Positions 34,749-43,782 of a stretch of 64,000 nt of DNA are shown piece by piece. Below the pieces are notes generated by a model. The model worked only from the letters and a program-made list of their open reading frames with translations. It made no database searches and was not told where the DNA came from. The position numbers and the translations under genes were made by a program. Within the stretch, counting starts at the first letter, position 1. Each line of letters starts with the position of its first letter. Source of the DNA: CAZKUN01 sp964555935 (GTDB taxonomy: Bacteria > Armatimonadota > Zipacnadia > Zipacnadales > VGFC01); the NCBI GenBank assembly GCA_964555935.1, contig CAZKUN010000009.1, positions 1-64,000 on the forward strand. Direction: 5' to 3'.

Positions 34749-37592
34749 GTGAAACTCAAAGTCGTCGCCTGTGGTGTATTCGAACCTGAATTGACCCTAC
34801 TCGCCGACCAAGTGCCTAACGAGATCGACCTGGTGTTCCTCGATGCCGGGCTACACAACGTTCCGAACACGTTGCGAGAGCGCGCCCAGGAGCAGATCGA
34901 CGAAACCGTCGGTCAGGGCTATGACGCCATCATCCTCGGCTACGGGCTCTGCGGCCGAGGGACGTCCGGCCTGCTCGCGCGCGACATCCCCGTTATCATC
35001 CCGCGCGTGCACGACTGCCTGACGCTCTTCCTCGGCTCGCGCGAGGAGTACCGGCGCCAGTTCTCCGAGCACCCGGGCACGTTCTACACCACGCCCGGCT
35101 GGTACGAGAAGAAGAGCCTGGGCGCAACCGAGAATCGCGAGGGGTTCAAGCGCGAGGAGCTTCAGCGCGACGCCCGCTTCCCAGAATTAAGCGAGAAGTA
35201 CGGCGACGCGAACGCCGAGTTCATCATCCACTTCTTCGATAGCTGGAAGCGCAACTACACCCGCGCCGCCTTCATCGATACCGGCGTCGGGGACCAGGCA
35301 CGCTACGCCGATCACGCGCGGAACATGGCGCAGGACTTCGACTGGGAGTACGCTCAGATCGCGGGTAGCGCGACCATATTGCGCGACCTGCTGGAAGGCG
35401 AGTGGGATCCCGAAAAGTCGCTGATCCTCCAGCCCGGTCAGCGCTCGACGGTAACCGGCGATGACCGCATCTTCGCCGCCATCGACGTCGCCGATTCGTC
35501 CGAATCCGTCCCTGCCTGCGGCCCCCCCGAGCCGCACCCCCAATCCTCCGGTTCCACGGGTTGCCAGCCTGCGGAGGAGCCAATCTCGACCCCGAGCCGT
35601 CCTTCAGCCCCGGCCGCGCCGGAGACCGTCGACGCTGTCGGACTCGGCATCGATGCAGGCGGGACTTACACGGACTGCGTGGTCTATGACCTGAAAGCCA
35701 CCGCGCTGCTGTCGAAATCCAAGGCACTCACCACCCGCCACGATCTCCTCGTCGGGATCAACGAGGCGCTCGACAACATCGACATCACTGACCCCTCGCA
35801 GGTCAAGATGGTCGCGCTCTCAACCACCCTCGCGACCAACTCCATCGTCGAGGGCAAGGGCGGTCGCCCGGGCGCCATCATCATGGCCGGCTCCATCGGC
35901 CCGAGCGCTCAGATCGACTGGCCCTCCCAGCGTCTCGTCAAAGGCGCGATGGCGATTACAGGCATCGAGACGGAGGCACCAGACCCCGTGGAGGTCGCCG
36001 AGGCCGTGGATGAGCTTCTTGCCGAGGGCGTGGACGCCTTCGCCATCTCCGGCTATGCCAGCGTCACCAACCCGACCCACGAGCAGATGGTCAAGCAGAT
36101 CGTTCGCGAGCGTTGCGACCTCCCCATCGTCTGCGGGCACGAGCTGTCGTCTCGCTTGAACTACGTCAACCGCGCCAACACCGCTATCCTCAACTCGCGT
36201 CTGCTGCCTGTCATCCGCGAGCTGGTCGACGCCGTTGAGGGCTCTCTCCGCGCCCGCGGCGTGGAAGCCACGCTGATGGTGGTGAAGGGCGACGGCTCGC
36301 TCATCAGCCGCGATGTCGCCCTCGAGCGGCCCATCGAGACGGTCCTCTCCGGCCCGGCCGCCAGTGTCGCCGGGGCCAAGCACCTTACCGGGCTGCAAGA
36401 CGCCATCATTCTCGACATGGGCGGCACGACGACTGACACCGCCATCGTTGAGGACGGCCTCGTTCGCGTCAGTCCCGAGGGCGCCCGCGTCGGCGGCTGG
36501 TGCACCAGCGTGGAGGCGGCGGACATCTCGACCATCGGCTTGGGCGGAGACAGCCGGCTCGGGTTCACCGTCGACCGCGCGCTGATCGTAGGGCCGCGCC
36601 GCGTGGTGCCGCTGGCGTATCTTTGCCACCAGCACCCGTCGACGAGAGAGACGCTCCTTCGCATCGACTCGCGGGCGATCGTTGAGCGCTCCAATGCGGA
36701 CGCATTGGACTTCTTCATCCTCGCGCGGCCGGATTTCCCGGGCCCCCTCGAGGGGCGCGAGCGGGAGGTCATCGCGGCGCTTGCCAACGCCCCGCTGTCG
36801 CGCAACCAGCTCGCCCGCAAGCTCAAGCTCGTGTCGCCGATCCTCCTGCGTTGCGATCGCCTGGAGGAACTCGGCGTGATCCAGCGTTCCTCGTTGACGC
36901 CGACGGACGTGCTCCATGTCACGGGCGAATTCTCGGCGTGGGACGTCGAGGCGGCCGCGCATGCGCTGGCGGTCTTCTCGGACATCTTCGGAAGACCCGC
37001 CGAGGAGATGATCGAGCGCATTCGCCAGGCCGTCGTCGAGCGGCTTGCCGGGCAGGTCATCGAGAAGGAGATCCCCGACGCTTGCGGGCTCGACCCGGAC
37101 GCGTGGTCGGCCCTCCTGCACACGGTCTTCCGGCCGAAGGGCGAGAAACTTCGCGCGGAGCTGCACTACGACCGCCCCGTCATCGCCATCGGCGCGCCGG
37201 TTGAGCCGTTCTTCCCGCGAGTGGGCGGATACTTGGGCGCGGAGGTCGTCATCCCCGAACACGCCGACGTCGCCAACGCCATCGGTGCCATCGCCAGCGA
37301 GGTCGTGGTGAGGGAGCGTGCCGTCGTCAGACCAGGGGAGATCGCCAACTACGTCGTGCACACGCGCGATGATCGAGCGGAGTACGAGGACCTCCGCTCC
37401 GCTGTCGAATCGGCGAAGCAGCGCACGGCGGTGATAGCCCGGGAGCGCGCGCTTCGGGCTGGAACACAGGCCAGTGAAGTGAAGCACCTCGTGAACGAGC
37501 GGCGCGCTTTCACGGCGGAGGGGGATGAGATGCTCGTCGAGGTCGTCATCGAGGCGACCGTCAGCGGAAAACCCGTCATCGAGGCGCTCTAG
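34749..37592 (+). CDS. DUF1638-hydantoinase/oxoprolinase A fusion with internal winged-helix-like insert
   Basis: From GTG 34749 (where DUF1638 homology starts) the protein has 947 residues. Residues about 1-235 are a DUF1638 domain (V-V-A-C-G-V-F-E-P-E, L-D-A-G-L-H-N-V-P, I-I-L-G-Y-G-L-C-G-R-G, R-V-H-D-C-L-T-L-F-L-G-S). A Pro/Ser-rich linker (about 254-297) leads to a hydantoinase A/ASKHA ATPase-like domain. This has phosphate-binding loops G-I-D-A-G-G-T-Y-T-D (about 300) and D-M-G-G-T-T-T-D-T (about 556). Between them and the C-terminal ASKHA part lies a segment (about 667-726, L-S-R-N-Q-L-A-R-K-L, L-E-E-L-G-V-I-Q-R) that reads as a winged helix. No signal peptide is present. DUF1638 genes often accompany corrinoid methyltransferases, so corrinoid-protein activation is a plausible but unproven role. 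Confidence 0.85.
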   Translation: MKLKVVACGVFEPELTLLADQVPNEIDLVFLDAGLHNVPNTLRERAQEQIDETVGQGYDAIILGYGLCGRGTSGLLARDIPVIIPRVHDCLTLFLGSREEYRRQFSEHPGTFYTTPGWYEKKSLGATENREGFKREELQRDARFPELSEKYGDANAEFIIHFFDSWKRNYTRAAFIDTGVGDQARYADHARNMAQDFDWEYAQIAGSATILRDLLEGEWDPEKSLILQPGQRSTVTGDDRIFAAIDVADSSESVPACGPPEPHPQSSGSTGCQPAEEPISTPSRPSAPAAPETVDAVGLGIDAGGTYTDCVVYDLKATALLSKSKALTTRHDLLVGINEALDNIDITDPSQVKMVALSTTLATNSIVEGKGGRPGAIIMAGSIGPSAQIDWPSQRLVKGAMAITGIETEAPDPVEVAEAVDELLAEGVDAFAISGYASVTNPTHEQMVKQIVRERCDLPIVCGHELSSRLNYVNRANTAILNSRLLPVIRELVDAVEGSLRARGVEATLMVVKGDGSLISRDVALERPIETVLSGPAASVAGAKHLTGLQDAIILDMGGTTTDTAIVEDGLVRVSPEGARVGGWCTSVEAADISTIGLGGDSRLGFTVDRALIVGPRRVVPLAYLCHQHPSTRETLLRIDSRAIVERSNADALDFFILARPDFPGPLEGREREVIAALANAPLSRNQLARKLKLVSPILLRCDRLEELGVIQRSSLTPTDVLHVTGEFSAWDVEAAAHALAVFSDIFGRPAEEMIERIRQAVVERLAGQVIEKEIPDACGLDPDAWSALLHTVFRPKGEKLRAELHYDRPVIAIGAPVEPFFPRVGGYLGAEVVIPEHADVANAIGAIASEVVVRERAVVRPGEIANYVVHTRDDRAEYEDLRSAVESAKQRTAVIARERALRAGTQASEVKHLVNERRAFTAEGDEMLVEVVIEATVSGKPVIEAL

Positions 37593-38311
37593 CGATCCGT
37601 CCTCCGCACCTCGCCTGTCGTCCCATTCACGCTGATCTGCCAGCCGGGCTTGATCCGCCGCGTCGCGCGCTCGGTCCCGACGACACATGGGACGCGGAGT
37701 TCTCGCGCCACGATCGCCGCGTGACACAGCCGCCCACCTGTGTCGGTCACGATGCCTTTGACGGCCTGGAGATGCTCAACGAACTCCGGCCGGGGCATGG
37801 TCGTCACGAGGATCGATCCACGTTGCAGGTTCCTGTAGTCCGACGTCTTGCTCGCGATGGCCGCCGTGCCCAACGCGACTCCAGGCGACGCGGGAATCCC
37901 AGTCAACAGCGCGTCTGATCTGCCTGCCAGTGGATCCGTCGCCAGGTCATCGTCGCTCACCCGGCACATCTCCAGCACCTCACGCAGACGCCGGCTCTCT
38001 CGGTGCATGTACGCGCGTTCCATCGGGAAGTCGATGTGGAGAGCCCCGACGGCCACGTCGAGCGCGATGATGCGGTCTGAGATGTCCAGCAGCTCCTCCG
38101 CTAGCGCCATGAAATACGCCTGCTTCGGGCCGGGCACCCACGGCCGGAAGAACTCCAGCAGCGGCGCAACCTCGTCGAGTTGCGCCAGGAGTCGCTCCTC
38201 ATTGCGCGGCGTGCGATTCGTCTGGAACGCGCCGACGCGCGCGTAGGTCTCATGCAGCACGGGACATAGCGCCTCGACCTCGCGCCCGAACTGCTTCCGA
38301 ATGCGGTTCAA
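37589..38311 (-). CDS. Stand-alone PEP-utilising phosphohistidine (swivelling) domain protein
   Basis: The 240-residue product starts at TTG 38311, overlapping the stop of the upstream gene as TTGA. Residues about 1-125 are helical and not recognised. Residues about 135-240 are the PEP-utilising mobile domain: G-I-P-A-S-P-G-V-A-L-G, then T-G-G-R-L-C-H197-A-A-I-V-A-R-E-L-R-V-P-C-V-V-G-T. His197 is the expected phosphohistidine. In PEP synthase and pyruvate phosphate dikinase this domain swings between ATP-grasp and PEP-binding domains; neither is present here or nearby. The protein may serve as a carrier or partner for separate enzymes. It ends 4 nt inside the convergent DUF1638-HyuA gene. Confidence 0.85.
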   Translation of the reverse strand: MNRIRKQFGREVEALCPVLHETYARVGAFQTNRTPRNEERLLAQLDEVAPLLEFFRPWVPGPKQAYFMALAEELLDISDRIIALDVAVGALHIDFPMERAYMHRESRRLREVLEMCRVSDDDLATDPLAGRSDALLTGIPASPGVALGTAAIASKTSDYRNLQRGSILVTTMPRPEFVEHLQAVKGIVTDTGGRLCHAAIVARELRVPCVVGTERATRRIKPGWQISVNGTTGEVRRTDR

Positions 38312-40722
38312 TGTTCACCATCCACTTGCGTCAGGAGTATCACCTCTGACACCTGTACGTTCCGCGGGGCATCCGGGTAACGCGGGTCATGCGATGAGGT
38401 CATCACCAGCCGGAGCGTATCGCCCGAGACGGGCTCAGGCAGCTCGATGCGCAGCGGCTCGTGGGTCATCTCCCCCTGCCAGACCTGAACGCCATCCACC
38501 TCCAGCGAAGCCGCCCTCGGGCCGTACTTGGGGCGTGGCACGATGATGATCTCCGAGATCGCTTCGCCCGCATTGCCGAAATCGAGCCACTCCGGTTGCT
38601 CGGGGGTCGGGCCGTGCCCCGAAAGAGCCCCATCCCGACTCGAGCACCAGAACGTCTCGACATCGCCGTCCGCCGCCAGATCGGGCCCGTGCTTCTCGGA
38701 GTAGCTGCTGCTGCCGGTAACGGCCGTCGCCGACATGGCGCGCAGGCCGCGGTCGTCAGCCCTGGGCCGATCCATCACCACCGCGTGGCGCCCTGTGGCG
38801 GGCGCGTCGAAGCTCAGTTCCAGCTTCCCATCGGCATCCCGCCACACCACGCTGCGCTCGACTGCCGCAGTCTCTGATGCGGTCGCCGCGGGCAGGATGA
38901 TCGCGTACCGTGGCGCGATGGGATCGGCCGGCATCGCGTGTAGGGAATCCTCCGCGGCGCCCCTCCGGTTGTACCCCGTGGCCGCGTGGTAGCCAACCTG
39001 CGCGTCGGGGCCAACCACATACCCCAGCCGCTCCGAGACACACGCCCACGAGCCCAGATCATCCGCGCGCGTGCCTGACATCGCCGCGAGCGTCTGATCG
39101 CCACCGGCGGATGTCACGGTGCGCGAGCCACCCGTCAGCGCGTGATTCTCAATGCCGAGGGGAAAGGCGGCAGGAGAACCACCACTCATCGTCACAGCCG
39201 GCAGCGGGACCTGGATCACCGCCAGCGCATCGCCCGTGCTCAGCAGCTTCACCGCCATCCGCTCCAGTGGCCCATGGCTCACCATCAGCTCCGCCTCAAA
39301 ACCCTCGCGCCGGACCTCAAACGATGCAAGTTCGGTCTTCCCCGGCCTCCCGAAGAGCCCATCCCCAATCACGCTCGGGAAGCGCGGCGTGACCACATGC
39401 GGCTCGCCGGGCCGGCTCAGGCTCTCGGGGATCACCAGCGCCATCGTCCGCTGGCCATAGCTCACCGAGACATATCCCCGCTCGCCGCGCTGCAGGATCA
39501 GCCCCACGTCGGCCATCTGGTGGACGAAGGGCGCGGGTCGCCAGCGCGGGCCATCGGCGTGATCGGCCACCTGGTGATGCCACCAGGCCATCGCCACGCG
39601 CCGAGCCTTCACCGCCTCCGTGTAGAACCCGTTCGGCACGCCCTCCCCCGTGAAGCGCCCGTCACCATTCACTCGCTGTCGCGCGGCGATGTGCTGGGCG
39701 AGCAGACTCTCGGCGCGGCGGGCGGTGGCGTCGTTGAAGTGCGTCGCCAGCCACGCGTAATACGAGATCTGCCCATACCCGTGCAGCGACCAGTCGAGCC
39801 CCGACGGGTACGCAAGCTCGCCCGAATCGAGAACCACCCTCCGCAGGCACTTCCACGCGTCCATTACGTGGTGCTCGGCGAAGGGCTTGAGTTCCGAGGC
39901 GACCGCCTGGTTCAGAACCCGCGCCATCACCAACGAGTCTCCCAGCGACATCCCCGACACCATCTGGTAGCTCGGGTGGAAGAAGCCGTGATTCTCGCAC
40001 GCGAAGGAGGGGTACAGCGTCGTGGTCGTCACCCAACTCGCCAGCTTGCCACTTGCATCATCCGGCACGGTGTACGTGTTTGCCAGGTATCTCTTCGCCC
40101 CCGCCATCCACTCGCCCGCGCGGGGATGGTCTGCCAGCCACGCCGCCGCAAGCGCGGGCGCGTTCGAATTCCACGCGTTCTCTTCAGCTTTCGAATCGCC
40201 GACATGCCCGCTCGCCGGAGGGATTCCCACGCGACTGTCAGCCTCGGCTCGGACGACTCGTTTGCAGGCCGCGCGGAGGTTCGGCTCAAGTTCCTCCCCC
40301 ATGATCGCCGCCGCGAAGCCTAGCGACCCAGTCCAGAGCCCTGTCTGCCATCCGCCGCCCCACTTCTTCCCATCGACGCACGTCGCGCCGCCCGAGCTGT
40401 GCGTCTCGGCTGCATACCACAGCGCGGAGCGCACCCGCCCCAAACGCCGCTCTTGGTCATCCGCGCTCCCTCGGCCGGCCCGATACAGCGTTGCGTACGC
40501 GAGCGCGATCCCGCACGTCCCACGAATGCCGCCGTTGCCTCCGCTCGCGCCGTCGCCAAAGTACCCGCCTCCGTCCAGGGCCGGCGCATCGTGCCAAACC
40601 GACTCGGCGTAGCGCTCGAACTCCTCGAGGCAGTCGAGGTAAAGCTCGGAGACCTCGGCGCTCGGCAGGTCCGGATTCGGCGCGGCCCAACCGGGCGATG
40701 CGGCAATCAGTAGCGCCAGCAT
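38308..40722 (-). CDS. Secreted (alpha/alpha)-toroid protein with C-terminal F5/8-type C domain
   Basis: The product has 804 residues with a very short signal peptide (M-L-A-L-L-I-A-A-S-P-G-W-A-A). Residues about 25-400 are helical with G-G-Y-F-G-D-G, W-G-G-G-W-Q-T-G-L-W-T-G-S-L-G and Y-P-S-F-A-C-E-N-H-G-F-F-H-P-S, as in toroid polysaccharide lyases and glycosidases. A central beta region follows. Residues about 664-800 form an F5/8-type C (discoidin, CBM32-like) domain (L-A-A-D-G-D-V-E-T-F-W-C, E-W-L-D-F-G, S-E-I-I-I-V-P-R-P). It is probably an extracellular glycan-active enzyme that binds its substrate through the discoidin module. The catalytic family is not identified. Confidence 0.75.
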   Translation of the reverse strand: MLALLIAASPGWAAPNPDLPSAEVSELYLDCLEEFERYAESVWHDAPALDGGGYFGDGASGGNGGIRGTCGIALAYATLYRAGRGSADDQERRLGRVRSALWYAAETHSSGGATCVDGKKWGGGWQTGLWTGSLGFAAAIMGEELEPNLRAACKRVVRAEADSRVGIPPASGHVGDSKAEENAWNSNAPALAAAWLADHPRAGEWMAGAKRYLANTYTVPDDASGKLASWVTTTTLYPSFACENHGFFHPSYQMVSGMSLGDSLVMARVLNQAVASELKPFAEHHVMDAWKCLRRVVLDSGELAYPSGLDWSLHGYGQISYYAWLATHFNDATARRAESLLAQHIAARQRVNGDGRFTGEGVPNGFYTEAVKARRVAMAWWHHQVADHADGPRWRPAPFVHQMADVGLILQRGERGYVSVSYGQRTMALVIPESLSRPGEPHVVTPRFPSVIGDGLFGRPGKTELASFEVRREGFEAELMVSHGPLERMAVKLLSTGDALAVIQVPLPAVTMSGGSPAAFPLGIENHALTGGSRTVTSAGGDQTLAAMSGTRADDLGSWACVSERLGYVVGPDAQVGYHAATGYNRRGAAEDSLHAMPADPIAPRYAIILPAATASETAAVERSVVWRDADGKLELSFDAPATGRHAVVMDRPRADDRGLRAMSATAVTGSSSYSEKHGPDLAADGDVETFWCSSRDGALSGHGPTPEQPEWLDFGNAGEAISEIIIVPRPKYGPRAASLEVDGVQVWQGEMTHEPLRIELPEPVSGDTLRLVMTSSHDPRYPDAPRNVQVSEVILLTQVDGEH

Positions 40723-40748
40723 GTCAGGAACTCCTCACCAAGAACGAA

Positions 40749-40785
40749 TCCGCCCAACGGGCCGCGAGGGGCACCGTTGGGCGGA
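40749..40785 (-). terminator. Strong hairpin downstream of the Gfo/Idh gene
   Basis: CCGCCCAACGG (40750-40760) pairs with CCGTTGGGCGG (40774-40784), extended by one T-A pair, around a 13-nt GC-rich loop. It begins 22 nt after the minus-strand stop at 40807 and is followed on that strand by ATTCGTTCTT. A terminator for the Gfo/Idh gene is likely, although the T-tract is broken. Confidence 0.5.
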
Positions 40786-40806
40786 AGGGTTCAGCAGAGC
40801 CGGCGG

Positions 40807-41781
40807 CTACGCCTTCACGCGCACCGCCTGCTTGGTCTTCATCGATTCGTTCGCCGCGTCAACGACCGCCAGCGAACTCACCGCGTCCGCGTACGTGCTC
40901 TTCAGCTTCGAGCCGTCGCCCTTCTTCACCGCGTTGATGAACGTCCTCACGATGTCCGTGCCGAAGTCGTTTCCGACGCCGAGCGTCTCCGCTTCCTGGC
41001 CGACCGCGCTCACGGTTAGCGTCGAACGACCGGCGTACTCGTACTTGACCTCGGGGCACCAGATGTCCAGGCCGACCTTCCCATAGCCCTTCAGGAAGCA
41101 TCCGCTGAAGATCGTCCCACACAGGCCGCTCTTGAACTGGAGGTTGACGCAACTCGCGTCCTCCACGTTGTACTTGGGCACGTCTTTCATCAGGCCCTTG
41201 CTGAAAGTCGCGTGGACCGTCTTCACATCTCCGAGCAGGTAGCGCGCCATGTCGAAGGTGTGGATCGTCTGCTCCATGGCCTGCCCGCCCGACTGTTCTT
41301 TCCGCCGCCACCAAGGCACGCCCGGCATCCCGCCGATCCAGTAGCCCATGACGAGCCCCGGCGGAGTCTTCTTCAACATGCCCTGCAGCTTCTTGACGAT
41401 ATCCTGGTAGCGATCCTGAAAGCCCGCTGTCGCGATGATCCCGGCCTTCTCGATCGCTTTCTGGATCTTCTTCGCCGTCTTCAGGTCAACCGCCACTGGC
41501 TTCTCAACGAACAGGTGGATGCCTTTCTCCGCGCACAGGATCTCCTGATCCGTGTGGGCAAACGGCGGCATCGCGATGAAGCACGCGTCCATGTCGACGT
41601 CCGAGATCATTGCAGTGTGGTCGGTGAATGCCGCGCCGCCGAACTCCTCGGCTGCCGTCTCGGCGCGGTCCTTCGCGACATCACACAGGGCGACGATCTC
41701 GGCGCCTCTCATGGCTTTGACGCGGTTCATATGCGAGCGATTCATCCCGCCACATCCAATAAACCCTACCTTCGTAGCCAT
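40807..41781 (-). CDS. Canonical Gfo/Idh/MocA-family oxidoreductase
   Basis: The 324-residue protein starts at ATG 41781 with AAGGAG about 10 nt upstream. It has G-F-I-G-C-G-G-M-N-R-S-H in the NAD(P)-binding loop and the intact E-K-P catalytic lysine (L-F-V-E-K-P-V-A, about residue 94). The C-terminal half has G-Q-A-M-E-Q-T-I-H-T-F-D-M-A-R-Y-L-L-G-D, the family substrate-binding segment. It has no signal peptide and looks like a cytoplasmic sugar or cyclitol dehydrogenase. It is noticeably richer in lysine than neighbouring proteins, which may reflect a different origin or higher expression. It is transcribed divergently from the exopolysaccharide locus. Confidence 0.92.
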   Translation of the reverse strand: MATKVGFIGCGGMNRSHMNRVKAMRGAEIVALCDVAKDRAETAAEEFGGAAFTDHTAMISDVDMDACFIAMPPFAHTDQEILCAEKGIHLFVEKPVAVDLKTAKKIQKAIEKAGIIATAGFQDRYQDIVKKLQGMLKKTPPGLVMGYWIGGMPGVPWWRRKEQSGGQAMEQTIHTFDMARYLLGDVKTVHATFSKGLMKDVPKYNVEDASCVNLQFKSGLCGTIFSGCFLKGYGKVGLDIWCPEVKYEYAGRSTLTVSAVGQEAETLGVGNDFGTDIVRTFINAVKKGDGSKLKSTYADAVSSLAVVDAANESMKTKQAVRVKA

Positions 41782-42083
41782 TCGGTGTTTGCTCCTTGCT
41801 GATATCTGTTATGGGCGCGAGGCAACCGCGCCCTATGGTCCTCGGATCATACCGTAGAGCCATTCACTCGCTCCAATTCGCCCTTCGGGCGGGAGGACCT
41901 TGGCGGACCATCGCATGGCACAAGGAACCGCGGCGGGGTCTGGCGAATGACCCCGTGCTGCAATGGGCGCCGTACCACTGAGGGACTGTCGTCGAGGATG
42001 TCTTGCATCTGCGTCCCGGACTGGCGGGCGCGCCGGCTTCGTGGTCGGCGGCGGCTCACCGCGCGGCGCAAGGGGAGTGGCGT
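41782..42083. promoter_or_regulatory. 302-nt divergent intergenic region
   Basis: This is the only stretch over 300 nt without a gene and must hold the promoters of the Gfo/Idh gene (leftward) and the exopolysaccharide operon (rightward). It contains an inverted repeat GGGCGCG/CGCGCCC at 41813-41833 and a small hairpin CGCCC-TTC-GGGCG at 41879-41891. I see no convincing -35/-10 pair, riboswitch or tRNA. GGGGAG at 42072-42077 is the ribosome site for the rightward gene. Confidence 0.5.
41813..41833 (+). repeat. Inverted repeat, possible diverged GTAGGGGCG-type element
   Basis: GGGCGCG (41813-41819) and CGCGCCC (41827-41833) form a 7-bp stem with a 7-nt loop, preceded by TTAT and followed by TAT. 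The layout resembles the GTAGGGGCG palindromes elsewhere in the window, but the sequence is not the same. Confidence 0.4.
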
Positions 42084-43778
42084 ATGGCCTTCCGGCACGG
42101 GGCTGAATCGATCCGTAGAGCGACTGCGGCGTGCGGTCTCGCTATCATAGCAATCGCGTTCGGTAGTCTCGCGATCTCACAGGATCGCCCGCTTTACCAA
42201 CTGGGCGCCGGCGACGTGGTTGAGGTTATCGTCGCGGGCGAGCCGGACTTGTCCGCTCCTGGACCCGGTGGCGTCACCGTGGGTCCCGACGGTCGCATCG
42301 GCCTGCCTCACGCGGGGATGATCAATGTCGAGGGCCTGACCTGTGAGGAAGCCGCTTCACGCATCGCCGATGCGCTGACTCCGGACATCCTCGTGGACCC
42401 CGAGGTCCTCGTCCGGGTCATTGAATTCCGCAGCCGGGCGATCTTCGTCATCGGCGAGGTCAAGACCCCTGGCGTGTTTCCGCATGCACCCGGTCTCACC
42501 GTCCGACGAGCCGTCGCGCTCGCCGGCGGCGTGGCCATCGACCCCTCGGGGCCACCCTCGCGCATCTCCGGTCGTATCGTGCGCTCGGATGGCTCTCTCG
42601 TCGATGTCGCGTTGGGCGACGCCCTGCGGGGCGACGACGACGCCGGTGATCTTCCCATGGAACCGGGCGACACCCTCGTCGTCCTTGTCGAGACCGACCT
42701 CGCCGCGACCGTCCTTGGCGCTGTCGCCTCACCGGGGACTTACGTGCCCCCGCGTGGAGCCCGCCTCACCGATCTGGTCGCCATGGCGGGCGGACCCACG
42801 GGCACCGCGGACATCAACAACGTGACCGTACAGCGCTCGCGCGACGAGACAATCACCTGCGACCTCGCGGCCGCCATGGCCGGCGATGGCGACAACAACC
42901 CCGCCATCGAGCCCGGCGATCTCATCTACGTGCCCACCATCACTCGCGCCGCGAGCATCATCGGCAACGTCCAGGATCCCGGCAAGTACGAGTTCGCAGA
43001 GGGCGACCGCGTCAGCAGCCTCCTCGCTCAGGCCAAGGGCGTCATGAGGGGCGACGAGGCGGGCGACCTGAGCAACATCACCGTTGTGCGCGCGGATGGC
43101 ACGATCGTCGACGTCGATCTCGCGCAAGCCAACGCAGCCGCCGACCCACTGCTTCAGCCCGGCGACCTGGTGATCGTGCCAGAGACGGACCTCTTCATCA
43201 CCGTCACCGGACACGTCGTCAACGCGGGCCGCTACCGGTTCAACGTGGGCGACACGGCCCGCACGGCGATCGCCTATGCCGGGGGCGTTGATCCGCTCTA
43301 TGGCGCAACCCACGCGGCGCTGATCCGCCGGAGAGATGGCACCGAGCTGTCAGTCGACACGGAGATCGATGATCCCGAGCTGATCGTGGGCGACGAGGTC
43401 ACCGTACCCAGAAGCGTCAACCGCGTCGCCGTGATCGGTTATGTCCGAACGCCGGGGCTATACGATTTCCAGGAGGGCGACACCGTTATTGACGTTGTCG
43501 CCATGGCGGGCGGTTGGGCGCCACCGAAGTCGGACGGTTACAGGCGCGTCCGCGGTAACCCAAGCCGCGCCTTTCTGTATCGCGAAGTGGACGGGGTGGA
43601 GGTCGCTGACGACCTCAACCTGCATAGCTTCTACAAACGGGGAGATGTGACCGCGAACCCGGTCGTCCAGCCCGGCGACATCATTGTCGTGCCCGGCAAG
43701 GGCAAGGTAGATGCGTCGAGGATACTGAGGGATGTTCTGTCAATCCCGAGATCGCTCAGATTTCTGTGGAGCAAGTAG
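42084..43778 (+). CDS. Polysaccharide export protein with multiple SLBB domains (Wza-like)
   Basis: I take ATG 42084, 6 nt after GGGGAG, giving 564 residues with an N-terminal hydrophobic signal (A-A-C-G-L-A-I-I-A-I-A-F-G-S-L-A). The polysaccharide biosynthesis/export domain follows (Y-Q-L-G-A-G-D-V-V-E-V-I-V, V-T-V-G-P-D-G-R-I-G-L-P-H-A-G). Next come about five SLBB repeats, each with a V-x-G-x-V-x-x-P-G-x-Y/F pattern, such as V-I-G-E-V-K-T-P-G-V-F, V-L-G-A-V-A-S-P-G-T-Y, I-I-G-N-V-Q-D-P-G-K-Y, V-T-G-H-V-V-N-A-G-R-Y and V-I-G-Y-V-R-T-P-G-L-Y. It would form the outer-membrane or periplasmic export channel and heads an exopolysaccharide operon. More SLBB repeats than in E. coli Wza suggests a long periplasmic barrel. 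Confidence 0.92.
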   Translation: MAFRHGAESIRRATAACGLAIIAIAFGSLAISQDRPLYQLGAGDVVEVIVAGEPDLSAPGPGGVTVGPDGRIGLPHAGMINVEGLTCEEAASRIADALTPDILVDPEVLVRVIEFRSRAIFVIGEVKTPGVFPHAPGLTVRRAVALAGGVAIDPSGPPSRISGRIVRSDGSLVDVALGDALRGDDDAGDLPMEPGDTLVVLVETDLAATVLGAVASPGTYVPPRGARLTDLVAMAGGPTGTADINNVTVQRSRDETITCDLAAAMAGDGDNNPAIEPGDLIYVPTITRAASIIGNVQDPGKYEFAEGDRVSSLLAQAKGVMRGDEAGDLSNITVVRADGTIVDVDLAQANAAADPLLQPGDLVIVPETDLFITVTGHVVNAGRYRFNVGDTARTAIAYAGGVDPLYGATHAALIRRRDGTELSVDTEIDDPELIVGDEVTVPRSVNRVAVIGYVRTPGLYDFQEGDTVIDVVAMAGGWAPPKSDGYRRVRGNPSRAFLYREVDGVEVADDLNLHSFYKRGDVTANPVVQPGDIIVVPGKGKVDASRILRDVLSIPRSLRFLWSK

Positions 43779-43782
43779 TTCA

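Noticed and set aside
35820..37727. 635-codon minus-strand frame opposite the HyuA domain
   Set aside because: The plus strand encodes conserved ASKHA loops; the antisense product is Arg/Asp-rich with no family resemblance.
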